Below, in pieces: positions 8,280-17,470 of a DNA stretch of 64,000 nucleotides. The stretch spans positions 1 to 64,000 of the forward strand of contig NZ_JAENRR010000027.1 in the NCBI RefSeq assembly GCF_016612505.1, given 5' to 3'. This DNA is from Carboxylicivirga marina. GTDB taxonomy: Bacteria; Bacteroidota; Bacteroidia; Bacteroidales; Marinilabiliaceae. The translations under genes were made by a program, and so were the position numbers. The notes beneath the pieces were generated by a model. It searched no databases. It saw nothing but the letters and a program-made list of their open reading frames with translations, and was not told the origin of the DNA. How positions within the stretch are numbered: the stretch's first letter is position 1; each line of letters starts with the position of its first letter.

Positions 8280-9611
8280 ATGAAGTTTATATATAAATCC
8301 CTAGCGACAATTGCCATTACCAGTACTATATGGATAAGCACTTCGATGGTTAATCCTGTATCGGAATCATTTGGTAGTGATTTTAATCCGCAGGGTATAG
8401 AGATGAGTTCATTCCAGGTTCCTGACTTTTTATCAGACAATAAGGAGTTTGAGCACCTTGAAAAGCAGATAGAGCGTTTTATGCGTCGTGAGATGCTGGT
8501 TGGAGCCTCGGTTGCAGTAGCAAAAGATGGTAAACTGGTTTATGCTAAAGGATTTGGTAATTCTGATAAAGAGTCTGGACAGGCAGTTGAATCTCATCAC
8601 TTATTTCGGATTGCCAGTATCTCAAAGCTAATTACTGCTGCTGGTGTTATGCGTTTGCAGGAGCAAGGTAGTTTGTCTCTTGATTCAAAGGTGTTTGGTA
8701 GTGATGGAATTCTTAATGATTCGATTTATCTATCATATCGCGACAAACGTGTCGAGCAAATTACGGTTCGCAATCTACTTGAGCATAGCGGTGGATGGAC
8801 AACAAGGTGGGGCGATCAAATGTTTATGCCAACCATTGTAGCCCGATCACTTCATAAGCCTTTGCCCGTTACCAAAGATGATATCATTCGTTTTGTATTA
8901 AATAAGCGTTTGCACTTTACACCTGGTCAGACAACCTATTATTCAAATTTAGGTTACATGATTTTAGGAGAGGTGATTTCTAAAGTGTCTGGCATGGATT
9001 ACGAAAAGTACATTCAAACCAATTTGCTTTATCCTTTAGGCATTTTCGATATGCGTATAGGAGGAAGTTACCTGAATGAAAGAGCTGAGTTAGAAGTGAA
9101 ATATTATGAGCCAACACCCACTTTTTATGTCAGTGATCATCAGGGTGATACCACAGAAGTATTGAGAACGTACGGTGGAAACGATATGTACGCGCTTGGA
9201 GCTGCAGGTGGATGGATTGCTTCATCTACCGATCTTATGAAGTTACTACTGGCCATAGACGGTTTAGATACTTATCCCGATTATCTGTCAGCAGAGAGTG
9301 TTCAAAGCATGGTGAGTAAAGATGAAAACAATTACGGACCATTAGGATGGCGACGTATTCGCTCAAATACATGGTATAGAACTGGTACATTAGCTGGTAC
9401 TTCGGCGCTTATGGCTCGTAAAGATGATGGTATCTCTTATGTGGTCCTCTTTAATACAGGAAGTTGGAAAGGCCCAGCATTGGCCAATGATATTTCTCGT
9501 GTGATGGACCGTGGAATTAAACCAATAAAGGAATGGCCAGAGTATAATTTGTTTGAAATGGATAATACTTGGGCAGCATCATCTCGTAGACGCCCGCAAG
9601 TCATTTATTAA
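8280..9611 (+). CDS. Beta-lactamase-fold serine hydrolase (class C / PBP4*-like)
   Basis: 443 residues with an N-terminal export or anchor segment (about 4-22). The beta-lactamase family core (about 60-400) carries the catalytic SxxK tetrad at Ser113-Ile-Ser-Lys116 in RIASISKLITAAG, the YxN motif at Tyr221-Ser-Asn223 in TTYYSNLGYMILGE, and a C-terminal RTGTLAGTSALMA strand in place of the KTG box. Such proteins cleave D-Ala peptides or esters. The mutated third motif makes a true antibiotic-hydrolysing beta-lactamase unlikely, and an esterase or peptidase role is more probable. Transcribed from the -7 box at 8252; the start is fixed by the short leader. Confidence 0.85.
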   Translation: MKFIYKSLATIAITSTIWISTSMVNPVSESFGSDFNPQGIEMSSFQVPDFLSDNKEFEHLEKQIERFMRREMLVGASVAVAKDGKLVYAKGFGNSDKESGQAVESHHLFRIASISKLITAAGVMRLQEQGSLSLDSKVFGSDGILNDSIYLSYRDKRVEQITVRNLLEHSGGWTTRWGDQMFMPTIVARSLHKPLPVTKDDIIRFVLNKRLHFTPGQTTYYSNLGYMILGEVISKVSGMDYEKYIQTNLLYPLGIFDMRIGGSYLNERAELEVKYYEPTPTFYVSDHQGDTTEVLRTYGGNDMYALGAAGGWIASSTDLMKLLLAIDGLDTYPDYLSAESVQSMVSKDENNYGPLGWRRIRSNTWYRTGTLAGTSALMARKDDGISYVVLFNTGSWKGPALANDISRVMDRGIKPIKEWPEYNLFEMDNTWAASSRRRPQVIY

Positions 9612-9734
9612 TTGTCTGTTAATTTTAATTTTGAGCCTTCTTATAATCTGCTTGCTAGCATTTGATTGAACACGCTGGCACCTATATTGAACACCCTTCT
9701 GTTTCTCATAAATTTGTTTTTAGTGATTTTTACA

Positions 9735-12083
9735 ATGAATACTAAAAAGCAAATAATGGGTTTTTATAAATTAACTTACCTTATTGGAGCAATCGTTTTA
9801 TTTAGTGCATGTCATCAGTCAGAAACTAAAGAAACACCATTGATTCCATTTCCTAATCAGATTAATTATAATTCTGGTTCCTTCATATTTAGTGAGCAAA
9901 CCCCAATCGTAATCGAAGAACAGTCTTTACGGCCAGGTGTTGAGGTATTTGTTGAGAAGGTAGAACATCATGGGGGGCATCCGCTTTCTATTAAAGAGGG
10001 AGGAGTTGTTAATAATGCTATCTCGGTTAGTTATAACCATCAACTAAACGAAGAAGAATACAAATTAGATGTTCAGTCTAATGGCGTAAGTATTGAAGCA
10101 GCTAATAGCAGAGGTGTTTTTTATGCGCTTCAGACTTTCTTACAATTATGTCCTAATGATATATTATCTGAGTCTGATAAAAAGAAATTTAATTACTCAA
10201 TTGCTAATGTTTCTATACAAGATAATCCACAGTTTAAATGGCGCGGTATGATGCTTGATGTTTCACGCCACTTTTTTACGAAGGATGAGGTTAAAGAGAT
10301 GATTGATTATTTAGCTTTTCATAAAATCAATGTATTTCATTGGCATTTGGTAGATGATCAGGGCTGGCGTATTGAAATTAAAAAGTATCCAAAACTTACA
10401 GAGGTAGGAGCGTGGCGAGTTGATCGTGAAGATTTACCATGGGATTCCCGTCCACCTATGAAACCTGGTGAAAAAGCTACTTATGGCGGTTTTTATACGC
10501 AGGAAGATATTAAAGAAGTGGTGGCTTATGCCAAAAAACGATTTGTGACGGTTGTACCTGAAATTGAAATGCCAGGGCACACCACATCATCATTAGCTGC
10601 TTACCCTGAATACTCATGTACAGGAGGTCCGTTTAATGTAATGCCTGGAGGTTTGTGGCCAATTACCGATATTTATTGTGCTGGTAATGATGATACATTC
10701 TCCTTTATTGAAGACATCCTTACAGAGGTGATGGCACTTTTTCCTTCCAAATATATCCATATTGGAGGTGATGAGGCCAACAAGGCTGAATGGGAGAAGT
10801 GTTCAAAATGTCAGGCGCGAATAAAGGAAGAAAAGCTGGCGGATGAACATGCATTACAGAGCTATTTTATTACAAGAGTAGAGCAGTTCTTAAGTGCTAA
10901 TAATCGCACGCTAATTGGTTGGGACGAAATATTAGAAGGCGGTCTGGCACCTAATGCCACAGTGATGAGCTGGCGTGGTTTTAAAGGAGGTATTGAAGCA
11001 GCCAATAGTGGTCATAATGTAATTATGTCGCCAACATCGCATTGTTATTTTGATTATTATCAAGGACCTATTGATACAGAACCGGTTGCTTTTAATGGAT
11101 TTATTCCATTGAAGAAAGTATATGAGTTTGACCCGATTCCGGCTGAGTTGAGTGAAGAAAACGCAAGGTTTATCCTTGGTGGACAAGGGAATTTGTGGAC
11201 CGAGAAAGTACCCGATAAGGCACATATGCAATACATGACTTTTCCACGTATGGCTGCAATGGCCGAAGTATTATGGACATCAGAACAAAGTCGAGATTGG
11301 GATAGCTTTAGTCAGCGATTAAAAGCAATGACTCTATCATACGATGTAATGGGCTTGAATTATGCCAAAAGTATGTATACTGTTCAGTTTGAAAGTATTT
11401 TTGATGAAAAAGCTAAAACAATTGGATTGCAATTGTTTACAGAAATGCCTGGTACCGAAATCTATTATTCAACAGATGGTTCGGAGCCAAGTGTTACGGC
11501 AAACAAATACGATAAGGCCATACACATTGATAGTTCGGTAGAAATAAAAGCGTCTACTTTTGTCGATGGTGCTAAAGTGGGCATTACTTCAGGTGTGAAT
11601 TTTGATATTCACAAAGCTACTGCTAAATCACTCGAGTATAAATATTCACCGCATGATAGATATAAAGGTGATAGTGAAATTACCTTGGTAAACAGCCTTC
11701 GTGGAAGTCGCAACTTTAGCGATGGTAATTGGCAAGGTTTTCAGGGAAACAATCTGGAGGTTGTTATTGACTTAAATGAGGTAAAGGAATTATCGAAAGT
11801 GGTGACAGGCTGTTTACACGAAACCGGTTCATGGATATTTTTACCACAGGAAATTAAGGTTCAAACCTCATTGGATGGGAAGCAATTTGTTGATTCAGGT
11901 TCGACCATAAATAGTATTCCGCTGCAAAGTGAATCATTGGTGATGGATTTTAATGTGGATATTTCGGGTACAACTGCTCGTTATATAAAAGTGACGGTAG
12001 TTAATCAGGGAGAAATACCACAATGGCATAGTGGCTCTGGTAGTCCTTCGTGGTTATTTGTTGATGAAATTATAGTAGAATAA
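9735..12083 (+). CDS. GH20 beta-N-acetylhexosaminidase lipoprotein
   Basis: About 782 residues. The N-terminal SPII signal ends in VLFSAC, so it is a lipid-anchored outer-membrane or periplasmic enzyme. Domains in order: GH20b N-domain (PLIPFPNQINYNSGSF), GH20 TIM barrel (FKWRGMMLDVSRHFFTKDEVK, HWHLVDDQGWRIEIKKYPKL), the catalytic Asp-Glu pair in HIGGDEANKAEW (codons at 10770 and 10773), a chitobiase C-terminal Fn3-like domain (YYSTDGSEPSVTANKY), and a discoidin-like F5/8 domain at the end. It removes terminal GlcNAc/GalNAc from chitin oligomers or glycoproteins. The frame opens at a TTG 69 bp upstream, but the first ATG (9735; 9756 also possible) gives the clean lipoprotein signal. Confidence 0.93.
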   Translation: MNTKKQIMGFYKLTYLIGAIVLFSACHQSETKETPLIPFPNQINYNSGSFIFSEQTPIVIEEQSLRPGVEVFVEKVEHHGGHPLSIKEGGVVNNAISVSYNHQLNEEEYKLDVQSNGVSIEAANSRGVFYALQTFLQLCPNDILSESDKKKFNYSIANVSIQDNPQFKWRGMMLDVSRHFFTKDEVKEMIDYLAFHKINVFHWHLVDDQGWRIEIKKYPKLTEVGAWRVDREDLPWDSRPPMKPGEKATYGGFYTQEDIKEVVAYAKKRFVTVVPEIEMPGHTTSSLAAYPEYSCTGGPFNVMPGGLWPITDIYCAGNDDTFSFIEDILTEVMALFPSKYIHIGGDEANKAEWEKCSKCQARIKEEKLADEHALQSYFITRVEQFLSANNRTLIGWDEILEGGLAPNATVMSWRGFKGGIEAANSGHNVIMSPTSHCYFDYYQGPIDTEPVAFNGFIPLKKVYEFDPIPAELSEENARFILGGQGNLWTEKVPDKAHMQYMTFPRMAAMAEVLWTSEQSRDWDSFSQRLKAMTLSYDVMGLNYAKSMYTVQFESIFDEKAKTIGLQLFTEMPGTEIYYSTDGSEPSVTANKYDKAIHIDSSVEIKASTFVDGAKVGITSGVNFDIHKATAKSLEYKYSPHDRYKGDSEITLVNSLRGSRNFSDGNWQGFQGNNLEVVIDLNEVKELSKVVTGCLHETGSWIFLPQEIKVQTSLDGKQFVDSGSTINSIPLQSESLVMDFNVDISGTTARYIKVTVVNQGEIPQWHSGSGSPSWLFVDEIIVE

Positions 12084-12093
12084 ATACTTTTCG

Positions 12094-12126
12094 AGTGCAT
12101 GGTGCTTTGTTCACCATGCACTTTTA
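12094..12126. terminator. Intrinsic terminator between convergent genes
   Basis: Perfect 11-bp arms AGTGCATGGTG (12094-12104) and CACCATGCACT (12112-12122), a 7-nt loop, and a TTTTATT tail on the plus strand. Confidence 0.85.
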
Positions 12127-12153
12127 TTAGCTCCTTTGAAAGTCATTAGGAGT

Positions 12154-15100
12154 TTAGAACAAGCTTCCCTGAACAGCCTGGTCAGTTACATCAATAATTT
12201 CATCTTCCTCTCGCAGGTACCACAGATACCCTTCAATATTTGAATAACCCATTTTGCTAAGCAAATCCATGTAGCGCTTTACCTGTAACGCATGTTTCTC
12301 CTGCTTAAGTTCTCCAAATTTATAGTCTACAATAATCACTTTACCTTTAGTAATAATGACGCGATCGGGGCGATAGGTACCCGTTGAAACCATTATAGTG
12401 CCTTCATTAATGACTTTGTTCTCAGCATTGAACCATTCTTTAACTTGTTCCTGATTAATCTTGGATTCGATGAAAGTTTTCAGGCTTTCTTTTTCTGATG
12501 TTTTTAATTGTCCGTTTAAAACCAGTTTGGTAATAGCTGTATCAACATCATCAGCATAGATTATTAATTCAAAAAGACGGTGCATTAATTTACCATGTCT
12601 GAGGTGTTTCAAGCTGTCAGGTGAACTCATTGCGGTGCTTTCGGGATGTATTTTGATGCGAGAGCCATATTCTGTCGTCTTGAATTGTTCAGTTGCTTGG
12701 TTGTTAGATGCTTCTTTTGGTTTTTGTTGAGGAGTGAAGCCATATTCAAAATACTTTTCTTCCTCATTCCAGCCATCAATGAGTTGCTCAATCACTTTTT
12801 CGTCCATGCCCGAAAGCATGTTAAACTGATTGATTAAACGATAAAGCAGATGCGATACATTTTTTAATCCACCGGTTTTAGCCGGTTGTTCGGCAAAAAT
12901 AACCAGACTCTCTTCTGCGCGAGTTAAGGCCACATAAAGGAGGTTCAGGTTATCAACGAACTGATGTAAGCGTTCAGTCAGATATTCATCAACAAAAATT
13001 GAATGAAGTAAAGTGTCGGAGTAGTTGACTGGTAATAGCTCCAGCTTATTAAATGGTTCAACTTTTGGTTGACTCCAGATAAAACTGCCACGACCCTTGT
13101 CGTCAATATTCCAATTGCAATAGGGGATAATTACGGCTTTAAACTCCAGTCCTTTGGATTTATGAATCGTCATAACGTTAATCGCATTTTGTCCTTCCGG
13201 CACTGAAATAGATGTTCCCTGGCCTTTATCATCCCACCAATTGATAAAATCATGAACGTTAACTGAGTAGTTAGTGACATAGTCACGCACCGCATCCAGT
13301 AATCCTTGCAGAAATACAAATTGATTTTGATGCAAGTCATCAGGCAATTGCCGTACTAATGCTTCGCACATTTCAAAAAGCGGTTGTCCTTTTAATTCAA
13401 GAAGTTTTGATGATAATGATTCGAGTTGAGTCGCATTTTTGTGATGTAAAATGGCTGTATCGCATTGAATGGCCTCATCAAAGGCATTGGTTTGGTAAAA
13501 GTGACTGTAAAGCTTTATGAAAGCCTCAAAAACTTCATTGTCTGGTTCTTGAATGTGTTTTATTTGCTGAATAATCAAGTTAACAGCCGGTGAACTGCTT
13601 AATAATAAAGTTTCATTGGAAATAACCGGATGCTTCTGTTCAGTTGGTGAACATGAACCTGAGAGCAAAGCTTCTGTTATTTCCTGACCTTCACTTTTTC
13701 GGCGTACAAGAATACAGATATCTTGATAGTCGTAACCTTCTTTCAATAAACGTTCAATTTGAACTACCGCAGCCTGAGTTGCGTTATTTCTGAATTCAGC
13801 GTTTTTACCTTCCTTAAAACCAACATGAATAAAGCCACCTGAGTCAGTTGATTTAGGTGCTACCTTTTGAATTGTATCGTCATAGGCAATACTTATTTTC
13901 CGTTGTAAATCTTCTGGAATAGCCTCTTCGGCAATAGCTTCCTTTGATGAATTAATAAATTCGGTTTGAAGCATGCGAGAGGCATTGGCAAACACAATAT
14001 TATTGAAGGTTATGACATTCTCTGTGCTTCGCCAGTTGGTGTCAAGCGTTTGTGGATTGATGCCATGACTTGTAAAGTCAATATTGACCTGGTCACTTAA
14101 TAATTTCCAGTCAGAGTTTCGCCAGCGGTATATACTTTGCTTAACATCGCCCACAATCATGGCCATATTGCCATTGCTCACGCTGTTTTGTAATAAAGGT
14201 TTAAAGTTGTTCCACTGCAGTTTCGATGTATCCTGAAACTCATCGATCATATAGTGTTGAAAACGTGTTCCGGTTTTTTCGTAAATAAAAGGGGTGTCGT
14301 TCTCGTCAATTATTTGTTGTAATAAGCGGTTGGCATCAGCTAGTAAGAATAGGTTTTCGTTACGTGCGAGCTCGTTTACCTTAAGTGCAATATCGGTGGT
14401 AATTCCCAGGGCATTAAGGTTTGATAAGATAGCTCGTGCTGTAAAGTAGTTCGTTTTTTGCTCATTAAAGATTGTGGATAGCTGAACCAAGGCTTCATTA
14501 AGGCCACCATTAAAGCAATCGACAATGATACTATTATCCGATTCGGAATTTTTACTGTGAAAGCACAATTCCGGATTGTTAGCAAGTCCATTTAGCTTGC
14601 TTATTTCCAAATAGTCTGCCGCTTTTGATGCGTTAACTATTTTCTCCAATTTTTTAAGAGGGGAACGCGATTTACCTTGCAAAACATTCCAGTTAACGCC
14701 AAATGATTTTAATGCATCAAGTCCGCTTTGAGCCGCTTTCTGAGTTGTCTCTTCAAAAGCATCAACTATTTGTTTTAATTGATAGCGATAACTATTTAGT
14801 AGCTTTTTATCACGCAGTTTACTTAAGACTTCAGGTTCAAGACTCTGGAATTCTTCTTTAAACACTTCACGACCAAGCGTGTTGAGTTCCTGGGCAATAT
14901 TCCAGTCTTTTCCTTCTTCAATTTTTGAAAGCGTGTGTTTGATCAGCCATTCTTTTAAGTCTTCATTGCCTTTTAGCTCCAATTCGCGTAAAAGGTTATC
15001 AACGGCTTGAGATAAAATGCGGTCAGAATCCAGTTCGACTTTAAAGTTGGCCGGCAGGTTAGCTTCGTAGGCAAATGATCTAATCACCTTTTGAAAGAAA

Positions 15101-15426
15101 CTGTCAATAGTGTTGATGGAGAATTTAGAGAAATCATTCAGGATATTAATCAATAGGCTTTTGGCAACTTTACGAATATAAGCCTCTGGTTTATCATGAA
15201 TCTTCATCAAATCATCCAGGTAATCAGGTTTTGGTGTAGTGGCCAAAGCAAACAAATTCTCCAGAATTCGATTTTTCATCTCCGAGGTAGCCTTATTAGT
15301 AAAAGTCACCGCCAGAATGCTTTTATAACTATGAGGTTCCTGAAACAGGAGCTTAATAAATTCGCCTGATAAGGTGTAGGTTTTTCCAGAGCCGGCCGAA
15401 GCACGATATATTTTCAATTCTGACAT
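12154..15426 (-). CDS. AddA/RecB-like UvrD helicase with C-terminal nuclease domain
   Basis: 1090 residues. Walker A is ASAGSGKT at residues 9-16 in MSELKIYRASAGSGKTYTLS. Other SF1 motifs are AVTFTNKATSEMKNRI, DEFQDTSKLQWNNF (motif II), GDVKQSIYRWR (motif III), TNWRST, NVMTIHKSKGLEFKAVI (motif V) and LLYVALTRAEESLVIFA (motif VI). The C-terminal ~200 residues hold a PD-(D/E)XK nuclease (RPDRVII...VIIVDYKFG). This is the architecture of the helicase-nuclease subunit that resects double-strand breaks for RecA loading. An AddB-type partner is normally nearby but is not in the flanks seen here. Monocistronic, reading into the terminator at 12094. Confidence 0.92.
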   Translation of the reverse strand: MSELKIYRASAGSGKTYTLSGEFIKLLFQEPHSYKSILAVTFTNKATSEMKNRILENLFALATTPKPDYLDDLMKIHDKPEAYIRKVAKSLLINILNDFSKFSINTIDSFFQKVIRSFAYEANLPANFKVELDSDRILSQAVDNLLRELELKGNEDLKEWLIKHTLSKIEEGKDWNIAQELNTLGREVFKEEFQSLEPEVLSKLRDKKLLNSYRYQLKQIVDAFEETTQKAAQSGLDALKSFGVNWNVLQGKSRSPLKKLEKIVNASKAADYLEISKLNGLANNPELCFHSKNSESDNSIIVDCFNGGLNEALVQLSTIFNEQKTNYFTARAILSNLNALGITTDIALKVNELARNENLFLLADANRLLQQIIDENDTPFIYEKTGTRFQHYMIDEFQDTSKLQWNNFKPLLQNSVSNGNMAMIVGDVKQSIYRWRNSDWKLLSDQVNIDFTSHGINPQTLDTNWRSTENVITFNNIVFANASRMLQTEFINSSKEAIAEEAIPEDLQRKISIAYDDTIQKVAPKSTDSGGFIHVGFKEGKNAEFRNNATQAAVVQIERLLKEGYDYQDICILVRRKSEGQEITEALLSGSCSPTEQKHPVISNETLLLSSSPAVNLIIQQIKHIQEPDNEVFEAFIKLYSHFYQTNAFDEAIQCDTAILHHKNATQLESLSSKLLELKGQPLFEMCEALVRQLPDDLHQNQFVFLQGLLDAVRDYVTNYSVNVHDFINWWDDKGQGTSISVPEGQNAINVMTIHKSKGLEFKAVIIPYCNWNIDDKGRGSFIWSQPKVEPFNKLELLPVNYSDTLLHSIFVDEYLTERLHQFVDNLNLLYVALTRAEESLVIFAEQPAKTGGLKNVSHLLYRLINQFNMLSGMDEKVIEQLIDGWNEEEKYFEYGFTPQQKPKEASNNQATEQFKTTEYGSRIKIHPESTAMSSPDSLKHLRHGKLMHRLFELIIYADDVDTAITKLVLNGQLKTSEKESLKTFIESKINQEQVKEWFNAENKVINEGTIMVSTGTYRPDRVIITKGKVIIVDYKFGELKQEKHALQVKRYMDLLSKMGYSNIEGYLWYLREEDEIIDVTDQAVQGSLF

Positions 15427-15939
15427 GAACGATTTGCTTTAAAATCAAAAGTAGTGATAAATGTGGAAATGATTTTTGAAGAACCAATGAATAGGCATTT
15501 AGCTGTTCGCTTTTTTTTATTAAACATGCAATGTCACTCTTTAAAGTCGATGCACTTATACTTCTAATTCTTGTATTTTTTGGCGCTAAGTTGAATATGA
15601 CCAATGACTTTCTGATTAATGCATTAGAGCTACTAAATAATCACTCAAATCGAAGTAGAATTGATATTGTTATTCTACAGTTTCGGTACAAATGCCTCTG
15701 TTTTTTTGTCGAAAGTTTATAAAATACTGAGATGGATGTGGCGTCGAGCCATGTTGTTCTCAGATATTCCGACATGTTTTTGATAATTTTATAAAACAGC
15801 CTGCAGATTTTTTAGGCAAGTTTGTTAAAAGCGTAGAATGTTCTGAGAAAAAACCAGAACTTTTTGAGAAAAAGTGACAAGGTTTAATGAATTTGACAGA
15901 TTTTCGACTGAAAATGTCAGGTTAATATGAGTAAAAACA
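15427..15939. other. 513-bp intergenic region without a supported gene
   Basis: AT-rich stretch upstream of addA. A 63-codon plus-strand frame (15531-15722) begins with a hydrophobic segment but has no promoter, no codon bias and no recognisable match, so it is not called. Near 15850-15885 a TTCTGAGAAAAA / TTTTGAGAAAAA imperfect direct repeat is the only pattern I see. Confidence 0.5.
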
Positions 15940-15961
15940 AAGCCCGGCTTCAACCGGGCTT
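15940..15961 (-). terminator. Intrinsic terminator of ribH
   Basis: AAGCCCGG (15940-15947) pairs with CCGGGCTT (15954-15961) across a 6-nt loop. On the minus strand it is followed by a T-rich tail, 25 bp after the ribH stop. Confidence 0.88.
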
Positions 15962-15986
15962 CAGTAACTATTTTAGAAATACTTTA

Positions 15987-16481
15987 CTAGTCTGTCAGTG
16001 ATTTGTTTAAGTGCACCATCTTGATGGCAGTTATAGCGCCTTCATCGCCTTTGTTGCCATGTTTACCACCGCAACGGTCAAGTGCTTGTTGCTGGTTCAA
16101 GGTTGTTAGCAATCCAAAAATAAATGGAATAGGATACTGTACGTTTAATTGTGTGATACCTTGCGTTACACCATGACAAACAAAGTCAAAATGTGGTGTG
16201 TCACCCTGAATAACACAACCCAGGCAAATAACAGCATCAACATTTGTCATTTCAGCAATATACTTTGCACCTGCGGTTAACTCGAAGCTACCTGGTACAT
16301 ATTTCTTTATAATGTTATCTTCCGATGCACCATGTTTGATTAGTGTATCATATGCACCTTTATAAAGTGCCTCAGTAATCTCAGTGTTCCACTCCGATAC
16401 CACAATGCCGAATTTCATTTCAGCGGCCGAAGGAACATCTTCTATATTATAATCCGATAGGTTCTTAAGACTTGTTGCCAT
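15987..16481 (-). CDS. ribH: 6,7-dimethyl-8-ribityllumazine synthase
   Basis: 164 residues from the ATG at 16481. It condenses 5-amino-6-ribitylaminouracil with 3,4-dihydroxybutanone phosphate in riboflavin synthesis, in the cytosol, usually as a 60-mer or pentamer. Signatures are [20 protein letters not shown] near the N-terminus, [40 protein letters not shown] with the catalytic His in DTPHFDFV, and [18 protein letters not shown]. The frame extends 19 codons further upstream, but that part overlaps the promoter and terminator hairpin, so [11 protein letters not shown] is the start. Follows the TPR gene but has its own -7 box. Confidence 0.95.
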   Translation of the reverse strand: MATSLKNLSDYNIEDVPSAAEMKFGIVVSEWNTEITEALYKGAYDTLIKHGASEDNIIKKYVPGSFELTAGAKYIAEMTNVDAVICLGCVIQGDTPHFDFVCHGVTQGITQLNVQYPIPFIFGLLTTLNQQQALDRCGGKHGNKGDEGAITAIKMVHLNKSLTD

Positions 16482-16497
16482 TGTTTTATGTTTTGTG

Positions 16498-16535
16498 CAA
16501 AAATAAAAGAGGTTGCCTAAATAGACAACCTCTTT
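16498..16535 (-). terminator. TPR-gene terminator overlapping the ribH -7 box
   Basis: Arms AAAGAGGTTG (16506-16515) and CAACCTCTTT (16526-16535) form the stem. The T tail on the minus strand continues into TATTTTTG (complement of 16498-16505), a perfect TAnnTTTG -7 box 16 bp before the ribH ATG. Confidence 0.7.
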
Positions 16536-16553
16536 CAAATATTTTAGTTCAAA

Positions 16554-17240
16554 TTACTTCAATTGTAATTCTGCGCGAGTCAAATATTTATCAACCTGAC
16601 GAGCCTCAGCAGAAGTGCTGTACTGGTCTTTGATTTTTTTGTATGCTTCAACAGCAGCTTTGTAATCCGCTTTTGCTTCATACATTACACCTAATTTCAT
16701 TAAATAGGTAGGTGCTGTTAATGTATTGTCATATGATGCAGCATCTTTGTATTGAGCAATTGCATCGTCATTTTGTCCTAATTCCGAATAGGCATCTCCC
16801 AATGCACCGGCAGCTGTAGCAGCAATCATCTCTTCGCTTGTCGAAAAACCTTTTAAGTAATCAACAGCCTCAGCATAATTGCCTAAATGAAGATTAGAAA
16901 TACCTGCATAATAAACAGCTAAGTTACCTGCATTTGTTGAACCGTAGTCTTCAATAATATCAAGGAATCCAGCGTTTAATCCGTCTCCATTCAAAGCTAA
17001 GTTGAATGAATCTTTCTCAAAGTGCTGCTGAGCATAAAAGATAGTTTCCTGAGCCTCTTTTTCAAGTGGCATAAAATAGAATTTCTTTGTTCCCCAATAA
17101 CCTGCTACTATAACTATTATTACTAAAGCAATGATGGTTAGTCTATTCTGGTTCTCTTCAATAAAGTGCTCCGTCTTACTCAATGCGCTCTCCACATTTT
17201 CGAAGCTATCGTCTTGAGGCGTATGTTTCTCTTTTGACAT
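16554..17240 (-). CDS. Membrane-anchored tetratricopeptide-repeat protein
   Basis: 228 residues. A charged cytosolic N-terminus (1-33) leads to one membrane helix (about 34-52, LTIIALVIIVIVAGYWG). The periplasmic part has at least three TPR-like units (NLAVYYAGISNLHLGNYAEAVDYLK, AAGALGDAYSELGQNDDAIAQYK, YLMKLGVMYEAKADYKAAVEAYKKI). The layout resembles YfgM-type single-pass TPR proteins that work with chaperones at the translocon, but no specific partner is shown. Transcribed from a good promoter at 17266-17295, divergent from recF, and followed by a terminator before ribH. Confidence 0.85.
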   Translation of the reverse strand: MSKEKHTPQDDSFENVESALSKTEHFIEENQNRLTIIALVIIVIVAGYWGTKKFYFMPLEKEAQETIFYAQQHFEKDSFNLALNGDGLNAGFLDIIEDYGSTNAGNLAVYYAGISNLHLGNYAEAVDYLKGFSTSEEMIAATAAGALGDAYSELGQNDDAIAQYKDAASYDNTLTAPTYLMKLGVMYEAKADYKAAVEAYKKIKDQYSTSAEARQVDKYLTRAELQLK

Positions 17241-17265
17241 TTTAAGTAAATTTTTATTCGAATGC

Positions 17266-17295
17266 CAAAAGTAATCGTTTTACTATAAAAACAAA
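17266..17295 (-). promoter_or_regulatory. Bacteroidota promoter for the TPR gene
   Basis: On the minus strand, TTTG (complement of 17292-17295), 18 bp spacer, TACTTTTG (complement of 17266-17273) matches TTTG-N17-21-TAnnTTTG, 25 bp before the ATG at 17240. Confidence 0.65.
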
Positions 17296-17422
17296 AGGTG
17301 GATTATTACTTTTTATAGCTTGTTGATAAATATATTTATAACGAGCTTCTGTTCTAGGAAAATATAGATTGACTTTGCTAAGTTCTTCTTGGTGTTTGTG
17401 AGAGAAATATTGGACTCTATAA

Positions 17423-17454
17423 TTTGAACAATCGCGGTTGGTTAACTACTTTTG
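17423..17454 (+). promoter_or_regulatory. Bacteroidota promoter for recF
   Basis: TTTG (17423-17426), 20 bp, TACTTTTG (17447-17454): a full -33/-7 match. Transcription would begin near 17460, leaving about 10 nt before the recF ATG at 17471. This argues against the longer TTG-initiated frame from 17438. Confidence 0.7.
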
Positions 17455-17470
17455 CACAAAACCTATTCAC

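Noticed and set aside
8280-9611. Antibiotic-resistance beta-lactamase
   Set aside because: The SxxK and YxN motifs are there, but the KTG box is altered and context gives no resistance link; only a serine hydrolase of that fold is supported.
15531-15722. 63-codon frame with hydrophobic N-terminus in the gap upstream of addA
   Set aside because: No promoter, no recognisable family, odd composition after codon 25; a chance frame in AT-rich DNA is more likely.
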